From Gammaproteobacteria bacterium (GTDB lineage: Bacteria > Pseudomonadota > Gammaproteobacteria > SZUA-229), in assembly GCA_015488885.1 (NCBI GenBank), contig WFMW01000044.1:1-64000 (forward strand): a stretch of DNA of 64,000 bases. The letters run 5' to 3'. Below are positions 1-7,502 of the stretch, in pieces (the stretch's first letter is position 1; each line of letters opens with the position of its first letter). The translations under genes were made by a program, and so were the position numbers. The notes under the pieces were generated by a model, which ran no database searches, had not been told where the DNA came from, and worked only from the letters and a program-made list of their open reading frames with translations.

Positions 1-152
1 AATAGGAGCCGTAGCGAGGGGAAGTGGATTTGAGGCATATTTTTCACTATTTTGAGGAGAATAGCACGGCTATTTAACGATAAATAGAGGAAAATATGAC
101 CAAATTCCACTTTTCCGCAGTAGGCTATCTATTCTCGGACAGGCTCCTAGTA
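1..152. repeat. MITE-like element with imperfect terminal inverted repeats
   Basis: The left end (TAGGAGCC near base 3) and the right end (GGCTCCTA near 143-150) are inverted copies. A second pair of inverted segments lies further in: GGAAGTGGATTT near 20-31 matches the reverse complement of AAATTCCACTTTTCC near 103-117, and the similarity continues into the T-rich parts. The whole stretch could fold into one long imperfect hairpin. It holds no open frame. This looks like a small non-autonomous mobile element or the end of an insertion sequence; the window edge prevents checking for a target duplication. Confidence 0.5.
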
Positions 153-177
153 TCAGAAATTATCTACAGAATATAAG

Positions 178-486
178 ATGAGATTAACGTCGCAGGAAAA
201 ACATGAAATTATGACGCTGGTGGCGCGGGCTTTTAATAAGAAGCAGAACTGGAAACTATGGTTATTTGGGTCGAGAGTCAATGATCAGCTAAAAGGTGGG
301 GATGTTGATTTATGTATTATTGCGGATGAATCCCCGGAGGAGCTACTACACAAGCAGTTATGGCTAAGGCCAGAAATAGAAGAAACACTGGATTTACCGG
401 TTGATCTTATTATGCAGTCAACTCAGCGTCCTGAAAAGCTGGTAACACAAAAAGCGATTGAAACAGGTGTGGAGTTAACACGATAG
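178..486 (+). CDS. Orphan MNT-type nucleotidyltransferase domain protein
   Basis: 102 aa. It carries the nucleotidyltransferase signature: LFGSR at about residues 29-33 followed by GGDVDLCI at about 40-47, that is GS plus the DxD metal-binding pair. Small proteins of this fold (MntA class) often act as antitoxins that AMPylate a partner HEPN toxin. No HEPN-like protein with an RxxxxH motif is visible directly downstream, so the partner is missing, encoded elsewhere or decayed. The fold assignment is secure from the motif; the toxin-antitoxin role is inference. It sits alone between a MITE-like repeat and a stretch without recognisable genes. Confidence 0.75.
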   Translation: MRLTSQEKHEIMTLVARAFNKKQNWKLWLFGSRVNDQLKGGDVDLCIIADESPEELLHKQLWLRPEIEETLDLPVDLIMQSTQRPEKLVTQKAIETGVELTR

Positions 487-586
487 TCTCTCTGGTATCA
501 TCCTGACCCACCTTAAAATGTGTAATAAACAATATTATTAAAGAAATAGAAAATAGAGGTTTTACAGCTGAACGTCAGCCACTGTA

Positions 587-814
587 ATGAACAGACAAAG
601 TGTTACCCACGCTAAATTTTTGTTGTTTGATGAAAATCCGTGTATTTCAATGAGTCTTGTACCCCTTGATTTTCAGCAGGTGGATACGGTTGTTACCATC
701 AATAAACAGCGGAAACAGGTCAGGTATCAATTACTTTCCCTCCCGCTTTATCTGGTGGAACGTTTGGATGATATTGTCAATAGAAGACAGGGGCAACCTC
801 TTCAATCAGGATGA
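587..814 (+). CDS. Short hypothetical ORF, possibly a remnant
   Basis: 75 codons starting with ATG. I do not recognise the product. It has no clear domain, signal peptide or catalytic motif and no convincing ribosome binding site; its only context is decayed accessory DNA between the nucleotidyltransferase and a HicB gene. It may be a chance frame or a gene remnant. Confidence 0.25.
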   Translation: MNRQSVTHAKFLLFDENPCISMSLVPLDFQQVDTVVTINKQRKQVRYQLLSLPLYLVERLDDIVNRRQGQPLQSG

Positions 815-908
815 GCTGATTCGGGAGCGGGCAAGCAACTAGAAACTACACATTAGTGTATAATAAGCAGCTGTTTGAAAACTTCATAAATATAACGACA
901 CAGAATTT

Positions 909-935
909 TATTTCAAGGAGTCTGACCCTTGATTT
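909..935. repeat. Dispersed short repeat (CAAGGAGTCTGACC family), copy 1
   Basis: The sequence TATTTCAAGGAGTCTGACC followed by CTTGATTT recurs almost exactly at 1712-1739, where CCCCTTGATTT is itself duplicated in tandem up to about 1755. A shorter version (ACAAGGAGTCTTGACC) lies near 1633-1648. These copies frame the HicBA remnant and the gene-poor stretch after it. Function unknown. Confidence 0.5.
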
Positions 936-957
936 ATTAGTCTGAGAGGAGAAAATT

Positions 958-1176
958 ATGAAATCAGAATTCACTGCTATTATAGAAAAAGCCCCTGAAG
1001 GTGGATATTGGGCAATATGCCCGGAAATACCTGGTGCAAATGGTCAGGGAGAATCAATTGAAGAAGCAAAAGATGGTCTTCGAGGGGCAATCGAACTGAT
1101 TCTTGAAGATCGTAGAGAAGATATTTTTCGTGGGTTACCGGATGATGTAATACGCGACAAGGTAATGGTTGCATGA
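958..1176 (+). CDS. hicB: HicB-family antitoxin
   Basis: 72 aa, starting at an ATG preceded by a good GAGGAGA ribosome binding site. The protein has the HicB partial RNase-H-like fold signature: FTAIIEKAPEGGYWAICPEIPGANGQGESIEEAKDGL in short segments, with GGYWA at about residues 15-19 and EIPGANGQG at about 23-31. HicB normally neutralises the HicA mRNA interferase and represses its own promoter. The stop overlaps the ATG of the following hicA frame (ATGA), the usual translational coupling. Since the adjacent toxin is frameshifted, this may be an antitoxin without a working partner. Confidence 0.85.
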   Translation: MKSEFTAIIEKAPEGGYWAICPEIPGANGQGESIEEAKDGLRGAIELILEDRREDIFRGLPDDVIRDKVMVA

Positions 1177-1353
1177 AGCGACGGGAGCTAGAGCGAAAGC
1201 TTCGAATAGTTGGCTGTTATCTAAAAAGAGAAGGCGGCTCTCATTCTCTCATGGATGAACCCAAAAAATGGGGTTATTGAGGCTATTCCACGGCATAAGG
1301 AAATCAAAGAACCACTGGCAAAGAAAATTTTAAAAAATTTAGGAGTAGAGTAA
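1173..1353 (+). pseudogene. hicA: Frameshifted HicA-family toxin
   Basis: From the ATG at 1173 the frame reads MKRRELERKLRIVGCYLKRE and then GGSHSL, a textbook HicA dsRBD-like start with the catalytic His of the GSH motif. It then runs into a stop at about 1278. Removing one base at about 1251 restores WMNPKNGVIEAIPRHKEI and IKEPLAKKILKNLGVE up to TAA at 1353, the normal HicA C-terminal half. So the gene is a full-length HicA broken by a single extra base. The frameshift removes the C-terminal half, so the toxin should be inactive unless the extra base is a sequencing error. Confidence 0.8.
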
Positions 1354-1827
1354 GAAAACGCTAATAAAGAGTGATAATGTTCACATGCCGGTTACGAATG
1401 CCAGAAATCCTCTTTTTAGTATCAGATACGGGAGTGTTTAAACCCCAAACCCCGATTTTATTGATAATCATGTGTCTGTTCGTTTTTTACCTGCCAAGTC
1501 AAAAGGTAAAATCTGGTTCATTGGTTTGGTAACAGAAAAGTAAAAAGATACCTAAATATTAATGGCTCTGAGTTCTTTGTGTGTCGTGGTAATAAAGGGT
1601 TTATGGTTTAAAGGTTTTTAACAGAAAGTATTACAAGGAGTCTTGACCACTACAGTGACGAGCAACGAGCAATGAGTAACTAGCCACTAGAAACTAGCAA
1701 CTAGCAACGAGTATTTCAAGGAGTCTGGCCCCTTGATTTCTTGACCCCTTGATTTCTGAAACTTCCAATTCATGAGCAGGCAAAATTAACAGGTATTGCA
1801 TTATGAAGCTTAAAAATTTATGATATT
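1354..1827. other. Gene-poor spacer with repeats and gene debris
   Basis: No intact gene is visible. A frame from 1385 reads through one stop and continues to about 1543 and looks like a short decayed gene of unknown kind. Between about 1660 and 1710 the sequence is made of short near-repeats of CTAGAAACTAGCAACTAG; related CTAGAAAC motifs occur near 838-850 and 31072-31088. The second copy of the CAAGGAGTCTG repeat is at 1712-1739. Confidence 0.5.
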
Positions 1828-1857
1828 ATATGTCAATATAAGCTATATATTACATAT
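1828..1857. promoter_or_regulatory. Candidate VapB operator (AT-rich inverted repeat)
   Basis: ATATGTCAATATA and TATATATTACATAT form an imperfect inverted repeat that ends 18 bases before the vapB ATG. Antitoxins of this ribbon-helix-helix type normally bind such repeats over their own promoter. The position and symmetry are seen; binding is inference. Confidence 0.45.
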
Positions 1858-1875
1858 ACTTTTGAGGGAAGTGTA

Positions 1876-2079
1876 ATGAGAACTTCATTAAATATTGATG
1901 ATAATTTGCTTGCAGATGTGATGCAGTCAACAGGGGAAAAGAACCGATCAGAAGCCATAAGGGTAGCACTATCCAGCTATTTGCAACAACAAAGAAAAAA
2001 TAAAATATTAGCCTTACGTGGTAAGGTTGATATTGATGATAACTGGCAAAAACTCCGTGAACTGGAAATAGAAGAGTGA
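1876..2079 (+). CDS. vapB: VapB-type ribbon-helix-helix antitoxin
   Basis: 67 aa. The N-terminus MRTSLNIDDNLL is the strand and first helix of a type 2 VapB; the TGEKNRSEAIRVAL segment at about residues 16-29 is the conserved helix that follows. The C-terminal third would wrap the toxin. A GAGGGAAGTG ribosome binding site precedes the ATG. The stop overlaps the GTG start of the PIN toxin by four bases (GTGA), so the pair is translationally coupled. It probably represses the operon from the inverted repeat just upstream. Confidence 0.85.
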   Translation: MRTSLNIDDNLLADVMQSTGEKNRSEAIRVALSSYLQQQRKNKILALRGKVDIDDNWQKLRELEIEE

Positions 2080-2483
2080 CGGACAAAGTACTGTTTGATA
2101 CCTGTGTATGGATTGATTTTCTCCGTTCTACAGAGGGTGAAGCGGGCAATTTACTGGAAGATGCGCTAAAAAATGATACTGCGTTGCTGTGTGGTGTGAT
2201 CACCACCGAGCTGTTGCAGGGAGCAAAAAGCAAGAAAGAAAATAAACAGCTGGATTTATTGTTTTCGAGTATCGAATCTTTGCCCTGTGATGAGTCTGTT
2301 TGGCATGAAGCTGGATTGATGCTGCAAAACTTAAGGCAAAAGGGCATTACCGTACCACTAACTGATGCATTAATCGCAGTCATTGCAAACCGCCACCATG
2401 TTACTGTGGTGACCATGGATAAACATTTTAAACACTTGCCTGTAAAAGTCATCACTGCGCCAGGGAAATTGCTCTCCCTGTAA
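2076..2483 (+). CDS. vapC: VapC-type PIN-domain ribonuclease toxin
   Basis: 135 aa from a GTG start that overlaps the vapB stop. PIN-domain acidic residues are in place: D in LFDTCVWID (about residue 8), E in ITTELLQG (about 45), D in PLTDALIA (about 97) and D in TMDKHF (about 114). These coordinate Mg2+ for cleavage of RNA, often tRNA or rRNA in this family. Intact and full length, so this toxin-antitoxin pair is likely functional, unlike the HicBA pair upstream. The target RNA cannot be read from the sequence. Confidence 0.88.
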   Translation: MTDKVLFDTCVWIDFLRSTEGEAGNLLEDALKNDTALLCGVITTELLQGAKSKKENKQLDLLFSSIESLPCDESVWHEAGLMLQNLRQKGITVPLTDALIAVIANRHHVTVVTMDKHFKHLPVKVITAPGKLLSL

Positions 2484-2557
2484 AATACCTGCTTATCGCA
2501 AAATCAGGTATAATAGCCAAAAAAAATACAGCAACAAAACCATAACTTATTGAAAAG

Positions 2558-2603
2558 TATAATATTGTAAATGGAAGGTTACAGTTGGCAATATAATTGC
2601 CAA
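2558..2603 (+). promoter_or_regulatory. Candidate promoter and operator of the polysaccharide locus
   Basis: A perfect -10 box TATAAT lies at 2558-2563; the -35 region is weak. About 20 bases downstream is a perfect palindrome at 2585-2603, TTGGCAAT-ATA-ATTGCCAA, between the -10 box and the wzm ATG at 2627. It could be an operator or an RNA hairpin in the leader. Its 3' arm contains a TTG that is in frame with wzm, which is one reason to prefer the ATG at 2627 as the true start. Confidence 0.4.
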
Positions 2604-2626
2604 CCCCAACCGCTAACTTCGCTTTC

Positions 2627-3454
2627 ATGAATCCCAATGCTAAACACAAAATCTCGCCACTGGAAATGCTAAACAGTGTCTGGCGAAACCATGATCTGGT
2701 CGTTCAAATGACAAAGCGTGAAGTGATAGGCCGCTACCGTGGTTCTATCTTGGGTATTGCCTGGTCGTTTTTTAACCCACTCATTATGCTGGCAGTTTAT
2801 ACACTGGTCTTTAGCACCGTTTTCCAGGCAAAGTGGCATACCGGCGACACTAGCAAAACCGAATTTGCTCTGGTGCTCTTTATAGGAATGATTGTTCACG
2901 GTGTACTGGCAGAAAGTTTGATGAATTCACCTTCGCTTATGTTACGTAATGTTAGTTATGTAAAAAAAGTCGTATTTCCACTGGAAATATTGCCCTGTAT
3001 TACCATGGGTTCAACCCTGTTTCATGCACTGATCAGTGTACTGGTCTGGTCATTATTCTATTTTGTGGTCAACCTGTCATTTCACTGGACAGCCATTTTT
3101 TTCCCGTTAATCCTGCTTCCGCTTATACTGTTTTCACTGGGTATCTCCTGGATGCTCGCCTCAATCGGGGTCTATATCCGCGATATTGGTCAGATGATGG
3201 GTGTGATGACAACGATATTAATGTTTCTATCCCCCATTTTTTACCCGGCAACCCATCTACCAGAGCCGTATCGCACCTTTATCTATATCAACCCATTGAC
3301 GTTTATTATCGAACAGTCTCGCGATGTCCTGATGTGGGGTAAGCTGCCAAACGGGCAAGGTCTGGCAATCGCCTATATAGTCAGCCTGATTGTGGCATGG
3401 CTGGGTTTTGCCTGGTTCCAGAAAACTAGGCAGGGGTTTGCTGATGTGCTCTGA
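2627..3454 (+). CDS. wzm: Polysaccharide ABC transporter permease (Wzm-like)
   Basis: 275 aa from the ATG at 2627. It is an ABC-2 type membrane protein: an amphipathic N-terminus with TKREVIGRYRGSILGIAW at about residues 29-46, the classic start of Wzm/KpsM/TagG permeases, followed by about six hydrophobic segments and the conserved FLSPIFYP-like motif at about residues 203-210. Two copies would form the inner-membrane channel that moves a finished polyprenyl-linked O-antigen or capsule chain to the periplasm. The 3' end overlaps the ATPase gene by 11 bases, so the two are one transcription and translation unit. Confidence 0.9.
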   Translation: MNPNAKHKISPLEMLNSVWRNHDLVVQMTKREVIGRYRGSILGIAWSFFNPLIMLAVYTLVFSTVFQAKWHTGDTSKTEFALVLFIGMIVHGVLAESLMNSPSLMLRNVSYVKKVVFPLEILPCITMGSTLFHALISVLVWSLFYFVVNLSFHWTAIFFPLILLPLILFSLGISWMLASIGVYIRDIGQMMGVMTTILMFLSPIFYPATHLPEPYRTFIYINPLTFIIEQSRDVLMWGKLPNGQGLAIAYIVSLIVAWLGFAWFQKTRQGFADVL

Positions 3455-4784
3455 TATAGCTATTCGAGTAAAAAATGTCAGTAAGGCATACCAGATATAC
3501 GATAAGCCACAGGATCGTCTGAAACAGACGCTGTGGCGGGGGCATAAACAGTTTTACCGTGAATTCAAGGCGCTAGACGATGTGTCTTTTGAGGTAAAGA
3601 AAGGTGAAACAGTTGGGATTATTGGTCGTAACGGGTCAGGTAAATCAACCTTACTGCAGATTATCTGTGGCACATTGGCACCGACATCAGGAGTGGTTCA
3701 GGTAAATGGTCGTGTTGCTGCACTTCTGGAGCTTGGGGCAGGGTTCAACCCCGATTTTACCGGAAAAGAAAATGTCTATATGAATGCATCCATTCTTGGT
3801 TTAAGTAAAGAAGAAATTGACGCAAAGTATGATGATATTGTGGCCTTTGCAGATATTGGTGATTTTATTGATCAGCCGGTTAAGACGTATTCAAGTGGAA
3901 TGTATGTACGGTTGGCATTTGCGGTAATTATAAATGTTGATGCAGATATTCTTGTGATTGATGAAGCGTTGGCGGTTGGAGATGCTTTTTTTACACAAAA
4001 ATGCATGCGATATTTACGCAATTTTATGGAAACAGGAACGGTTCTTTTTGTAAGTCATGATACCGGTGCCATACTGAGTCTATGTGCGAATAGTATTTAT
4101 TTGAAGGATGGAGCAATTATAGTACAAGGTGAATCAAAAGAAATTATTAAGTTATATCTTGAAGAATTATATAAAGTGCAGCAAGGTGATAGTGTTAATA
4201 CTAATAGTGAAGTCGCCACCACTGAGATTCCTGAATTAAATGGTAAACACAGAAGAAGAGATATGCGTTTAGATTTCATTAATCAAACTACATTACGTAA
4301 TGATATAGAGTTATTCCCTTTTCTTTCAGATGCATCTAGTTTTGGGAAGAAGGGGGCAGAAATTTTGAGTGTTAAATTCTTTGATGAACAAGAAAATGAA
4401 CTGAAATGGGTGGTTGGTGGTGAACAAGTAAAGCTTGTAATCTACTGTATTACTAATGAGTTTCTATTAAGCCCAATTGTTGGTTTTCAGATAAAAGACA
4501 GGTTGGGCCAAGTGGTTTTCGCAGACAATACTTATACAACATATATAGATAACCCTCTAAGTATTAAACCAAGTAGGTCATTTAATGCCATTTTTGAATT
4601 TTATATGCCAGTTTTACCGGTAGGTGATTATTCAATATCACCAGCAATTGCAGCTGGTACTCAAGAAGAACATGTGCAACATCATTGGGTGCATGATGCT
4701 GTAATTTTTAAGGTACACACATCTAGTGTTTGTTTGGGACTGGTTGGTTTACAAATGGTTAATATCAAAATGAATGTATTATGA
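3444..4784 (+). CDS. wzt: Polysaccharide ABC transporter ATPase with C-terminal sugar-binding domain (Wzt-like)
   Basis: 446 aa. I chose the ATG at 3444 (MCSDIAIRVKNVSKAY), which overlaps the permease stop. Walker A is GRNGSGKST at about residues 61-69, the ABC signature YSSGMYVRLAFA at about 151-162, and Walker B ILVIDEALAVGD at about 173-184. Beyond about residue 240 it carries an extra domain of about 200 residues like the Wzt C-terminal domain of E. coli O9a, which recognises the modified non-reducing end of the glycan and decides what is exported. Base composition becomes clearly more AT-rich from about 4050, within this gene, so the C-terminal domain may come from a different source than the ATPase domain. 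Confidence 0.9.
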   Translation: MCSDIAIRVKNVSKAYQIYDKPQDRLKQTLWRGHKQFYREFKALDDVSFEVKKGETVGIIGRNGSGKSTLLQIICGTLAPTSGVVQVNGRVAALLELGAGFNPDFTGKENVYMNASILGLSKEEIDAKYDDIVAFADIGDFIDQPVKTYSSGMYVRLAFAVIINVDADILVIDEALAVGDAFFTQKCMRYLRNFMETGTVLFVSHDTGAILSLCANSIYLKDGAIIVQGESKEIIKLYLEELYKVQQGDSVNTNSEVATTEIPELNGKHRRRDMRLDFINQTTLRNDIELFPFLSDASSFGKKGAEILSVKFFDEQENELKWVVGGEQVKLVIYCITNEFLLSPIVGFQIKDRLGQVVFADNTYTTYIDNPLSIKPSRSFNAIFEFYMPVLPVGDYSISPAIAAGTQEEHVQHHWVHDAVIFKVHTSSVCLGLVGLQMVNIKMNVL

Positions 4785-4868
4785 TAATCAAGGTGGTATT
4801 TATGTTTCAGTTGTTTTTTCAGACTACCTCATCCATTGTAATTAAATCTATTACTGGTAAGAGTAGTC

Positions 4869-7502
4869 ATGTCAGCTAATAATAAACTCGCTTTTACTGG
4901 AGAGCGCTTCACTCCTGAGACTGGCGGACAAATAAAGCTTGAGCATATGCATAGATATGTTATCGCCAAAGAGTTAGTTGTTGGCAAGTGTGTTTTAGAT
5001 ATTGCATCAGGTGAAGGCTATGGTAGTTTTATTTTATCATCAGTCGCAAAGCATGTAATAGGCGTGGATATTGCAAAATATGTTGTTCAACATGCTAAAT
5101 CGAAATATAAACGAAAGAATCTTGAGTACATGATTGGATCATGCGAAGAAATTCCACTAGATGATAATAGCATTGATATCGTGGTTAGCTTTGAAACTAT
5201 AGAGCATCACAATCAGCACGATAAAATGTTATTGGAAATTAGACGTATTTTACGACCTGATGGATTATTGATTATATCTAGTCCAAATAAGTATGAGTAT
5301 TCTGATATACCAAATTACACAAATCCTTTTCATGTAAAAGAATTATATAGAGAAGAGCTAACCGCCTTGCTTAATAAGTATTTCTCTAATATTGTTATAT
5401 TTAGCCAACAGGTTGCTTATGGCTCGATTATTTTAAATAACCACTGTGATACTTCGTTAGTGACATACTCAAGTGAGTTAGATCCTTCTGCAGTTGAAAG
5501 TAAGCAGATGCGTTCAAAATATGACATTGCAATAGCATCTAATGAAAATATTCCTTTGATTAGAAATAGTATGTATGAAGGTAATATTGAAAATATTGAT
5601 GCTAAAAAAAATGAACACATAAAAAAATTACAGAAAACAATAAATTCATTAATTACGGATCGAGATGCCAAAGCAGAAGCCATTGATCAACTGCAGAATA
5701 ATCTGGCCGCAATAATTGCCGAAAGCAAGACGCATATCGACAAGCTTGGCTCAAGTCTGGATGCCGTCATTGCGGATCGAGATGCCAAAGCAGAAGCCAT
5801 TGATCAACTGCAGAATAATCTGGCCGCAATAACTGCCGAAAGCAAGACGCATATCGACAAGCTTGGCTCAAGTCTGGATGCCGTCATTGCGGATCGAGAT
5901 GCCAAAGCAGAGGCCATTGATCAACTGCAGAATAATCTGGCTACAATAACTGCCGAAAGCAAGACTCATATCGACAAGCTTGGCTCAAGTCTGGATGCCG
6001 TCATTGCGGATCGAGATGCCAAAGCAGAAGCCATTGATCAACTGCAGAATAATCTGGCTACAATAACTGCCAAAAACAAGACGCATATCGACAAGCTTGG
6101 CTCAAGTCTGGATGCCATCATTGCGGATCGAGAAGCCATTGGCCAGCTACAGAATAATCTGAAGGCTATATATAACTCTAAAATATGGCGTGCTACAAAA
6201 CCCCTTCGCTGGTTTTCTGGAATGTTTAATTTATTAGTATCCAAGCCTGATGACAGTCTCGACAATACTGCATCAAAATTAGTAATGATACCTGATGCAG
6301 ATAATGATATTTCTTTACCAAATGATATAGAAATAAATTTATCGCATCACCGAATCTTGTTAGTTAGTTTTTATTGCCCTACACGTGCACATGCAGGTGG
6401 GCTAAGGATTCTTGATTTGTATGATTTTATACATAAGAACTACCCGTTGGTTGAAATTGATATTTATACCCACCATCGACCTGATATTGATTGGAAAATA
6501 AATGATATATATGATATTTTTGATAATGTCTATTTATCTTCTAGTGAAGATTTAAGTCCCAAAGGACTGGAACTATTAATAGGAAAAAAACTGTCATATG
6601 ATGTTGTAGACCTGCAATTTCATCAATGTGGTTATAATATTGATTCTTACCGTGAAATTGGTGGTAAAGTCATTTATACGCCCATGGAGTCATTAGCTAA
6701 ATCGTTTTATTTGGATGTGCGTACTAAATCAGTAATAAAAAATTTATTTCTTTTATCAAATACAGCACGATCGTTACATTATGCTGCTGAAGAATTAACC
6801 TTTTTACCGAAGGTTGATGAAGTTATATGTGTGTCGAAGACCGATGCTGCATTTTTAAAATCTATCACATCATGTCGAAATATCAGGGGGCTGGATACAT
6901 GTATCTCAGGCTTTGAGTTCGCAAGTTCCTTGTCACCAGAATTTGTTACAACCCCTTCATCTGAAAGAGATATTAGTATTTTGTATATTGCATATTTTGG
7001 TTCAGAAACTAATATAAATGCCTTACACTGGTATTTGGATAAGGTCCACCCAATAATAAAAGAAGATATCCCGGGCTACAAGATTACTATCGTTGGGCGT
7101 GGTGATCTCTCTTCATTTAAAAACAGAGTAGATAGCTCTATTGACATTATTGGGGAAGTAGATTCGTTACCGCCTTATATAATAAATTCAAGAGTGTGTA
7201 TAGCACCAGCGCTAGGGGGGGCAGGTTTTAGAGGTAAAATTAATCAATATTCTGTAATGGGATTACCAACAGTAGCATCACCAATATCTATTAGAGGCTT
7301 ATCGTATAAACATGGTAAAAATATCTTTGTTGCTGAACGTTATTCAGATTTTGCCGAGTACTGTATTCTGCTATTAAACGATACAGAGCTTAATGATAAA
7401 ATGGGGAGCGCAGCTAGAGAGCTATGTTTAAGTCAATATACCTGGCAATCAAAATCAAAAATAATACGTAATATTTATAACTTGGGAGTATTGGATGAAT
7501 AA
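4869..7502 (+). CDS. Fused SAM methyltransferase / tandem-repeat coiled coil / GT4-like glycosyltransferase
   Basis: 877 aa in three parts. Residues about 5-190 are a class I SAM methyltransferase: motif I VLDIASGEGYG at about 42-52, the acidic VIGVDIA at about 63-69, and VVSFETIEH at about 105-113. Residues about 236-435 are a helical, heptad-like coiled coil built from a 39-residue unit repeated four times plus a partial fifth. It ends in IYNSKIWRATKPLRW, a junction often seen after coiled coils in polysaccharide enzymes. Residues about 485-870 are a GT-B glycosyltransferase with the GT4-like C-terminal half (DISILYIAYFGSETN, then PALGGAGFRGKINQYSVMG). It likely adds and/or methylates sugars at the chain end. 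The arrangement recalls WbdD, where methylation caps the chain and a coiled coil sets its length, but the WbdD kinase is absent here. The next gene overlaps by 8 bases. Confidence 0.85.
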   Translation: MSANNKLAFTGERFTPETGGQIKLEHMHRYVIAKELVVGKCVLDIASGEGYGSFILSSVAKHVIGVDIAKYVVQHAKSKYKRKNLEYMIGSCEEIPLDDNSIDIVVSFETIEHHNQHDKMLLEIRRILRPDGLLIISSPNKYEYSDIPNYTNPFHVKELYREELTALLNKYFSNIVIFSQQVAYGSIILNNHCDTSLVTYSSELDPSAVESKQMRSKYDIAIASNENIPLIRNSMYEGNIENIDAKKNEHIKKLQKTINSLITDRDAKAEAIDQLQNNLAAIIAESKTHIDKLGSSLDAVIADRDAKAEAIDQLQNNLAAITAESKTHIDKLGSSLDAVIADRDAKAEAIDQLQNNLATITAESKTHIDKLGSSLDAVIADRDAKAEAIDQLQNNLATITAKNKTHIDKLGSSLDAIIADREAIGQLQNNLKAIYNSKIWRATKPLRWFSGMFNLLVSKPDDSLDNTASKLVMIPDADNDISLPNDIEINLSHHRILLVSFYCPTRAHAGGLRILDLYDFIHKNYPLVEIDIYTHHRPDIDWKINDIYDIFDNVYLSSSEDLSPKGLELLIGKKLSYDVVDLQFHQCGYNIDSYREIGGKVIYTPMESLAKSFYLDVRTKSVIKNLFLLSNTARSLHYAAEELTFLPKVDEVICVSKTDAAFLKSITSCRNIRGLDTCISGFEFASSLSPEFVTTPSSERDISILYIAYFGSETNINALHWYLDKVHPIIKEDIPGYKITIVGRGDLSSFKNRVDSSIDIIGEVDSLPPYIINSRVCIAPALGGAGFRGKINQYSVMGLPTVASPISIRGLSYKHGKNIFVAERYSDFAEYCILLLNDTELNDKMGSAARELCLSQYTWQSKSKIIRNIYNLGVLDE
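5658..6165 (+). repeat. 117-bp coding tandem repeat (4 full copies and a partial fifth)
   Basis: Units begin with GATCGAGATGCCAAAGCAG at 5658, 5775, 5892 and 6009, and a shortened, diverged unit begins at 6126. Each is exactly 117 bases (39 codons), so gain or loss of a unit keeps the reading frame. The copies differ by only a few bases, which implies recent expansion or ongoing homogenisation. Each codes for DRDAKAEAIDQLQNNL plus an AESKTHIDKLGSSLDAVIA-like segment, a helical register suitable for a coiled coil. Confidence 0.95.

Noticed and set aside
1850-2455. Long open frame of about 200 codons on the minus strand opposite vapBC
   Set aside because: It mirrors the vapBC coding frames, has no recognisable domain and no good start; vapB and vapC are clear on the plus strand.
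2597-2626. TTG start for wzm at 2597
   Set aside because: The TTG lies inside a perfect palindrome and adds ten residues that do not resemble the family; the ATG at 2627 fits better.
5658-6165. Regular repeat array that could be mistaken for CRISPR
   Set aside because: Units are 117 bases, contiguous, without spacers and in frame within a gene; no cas genes are near.
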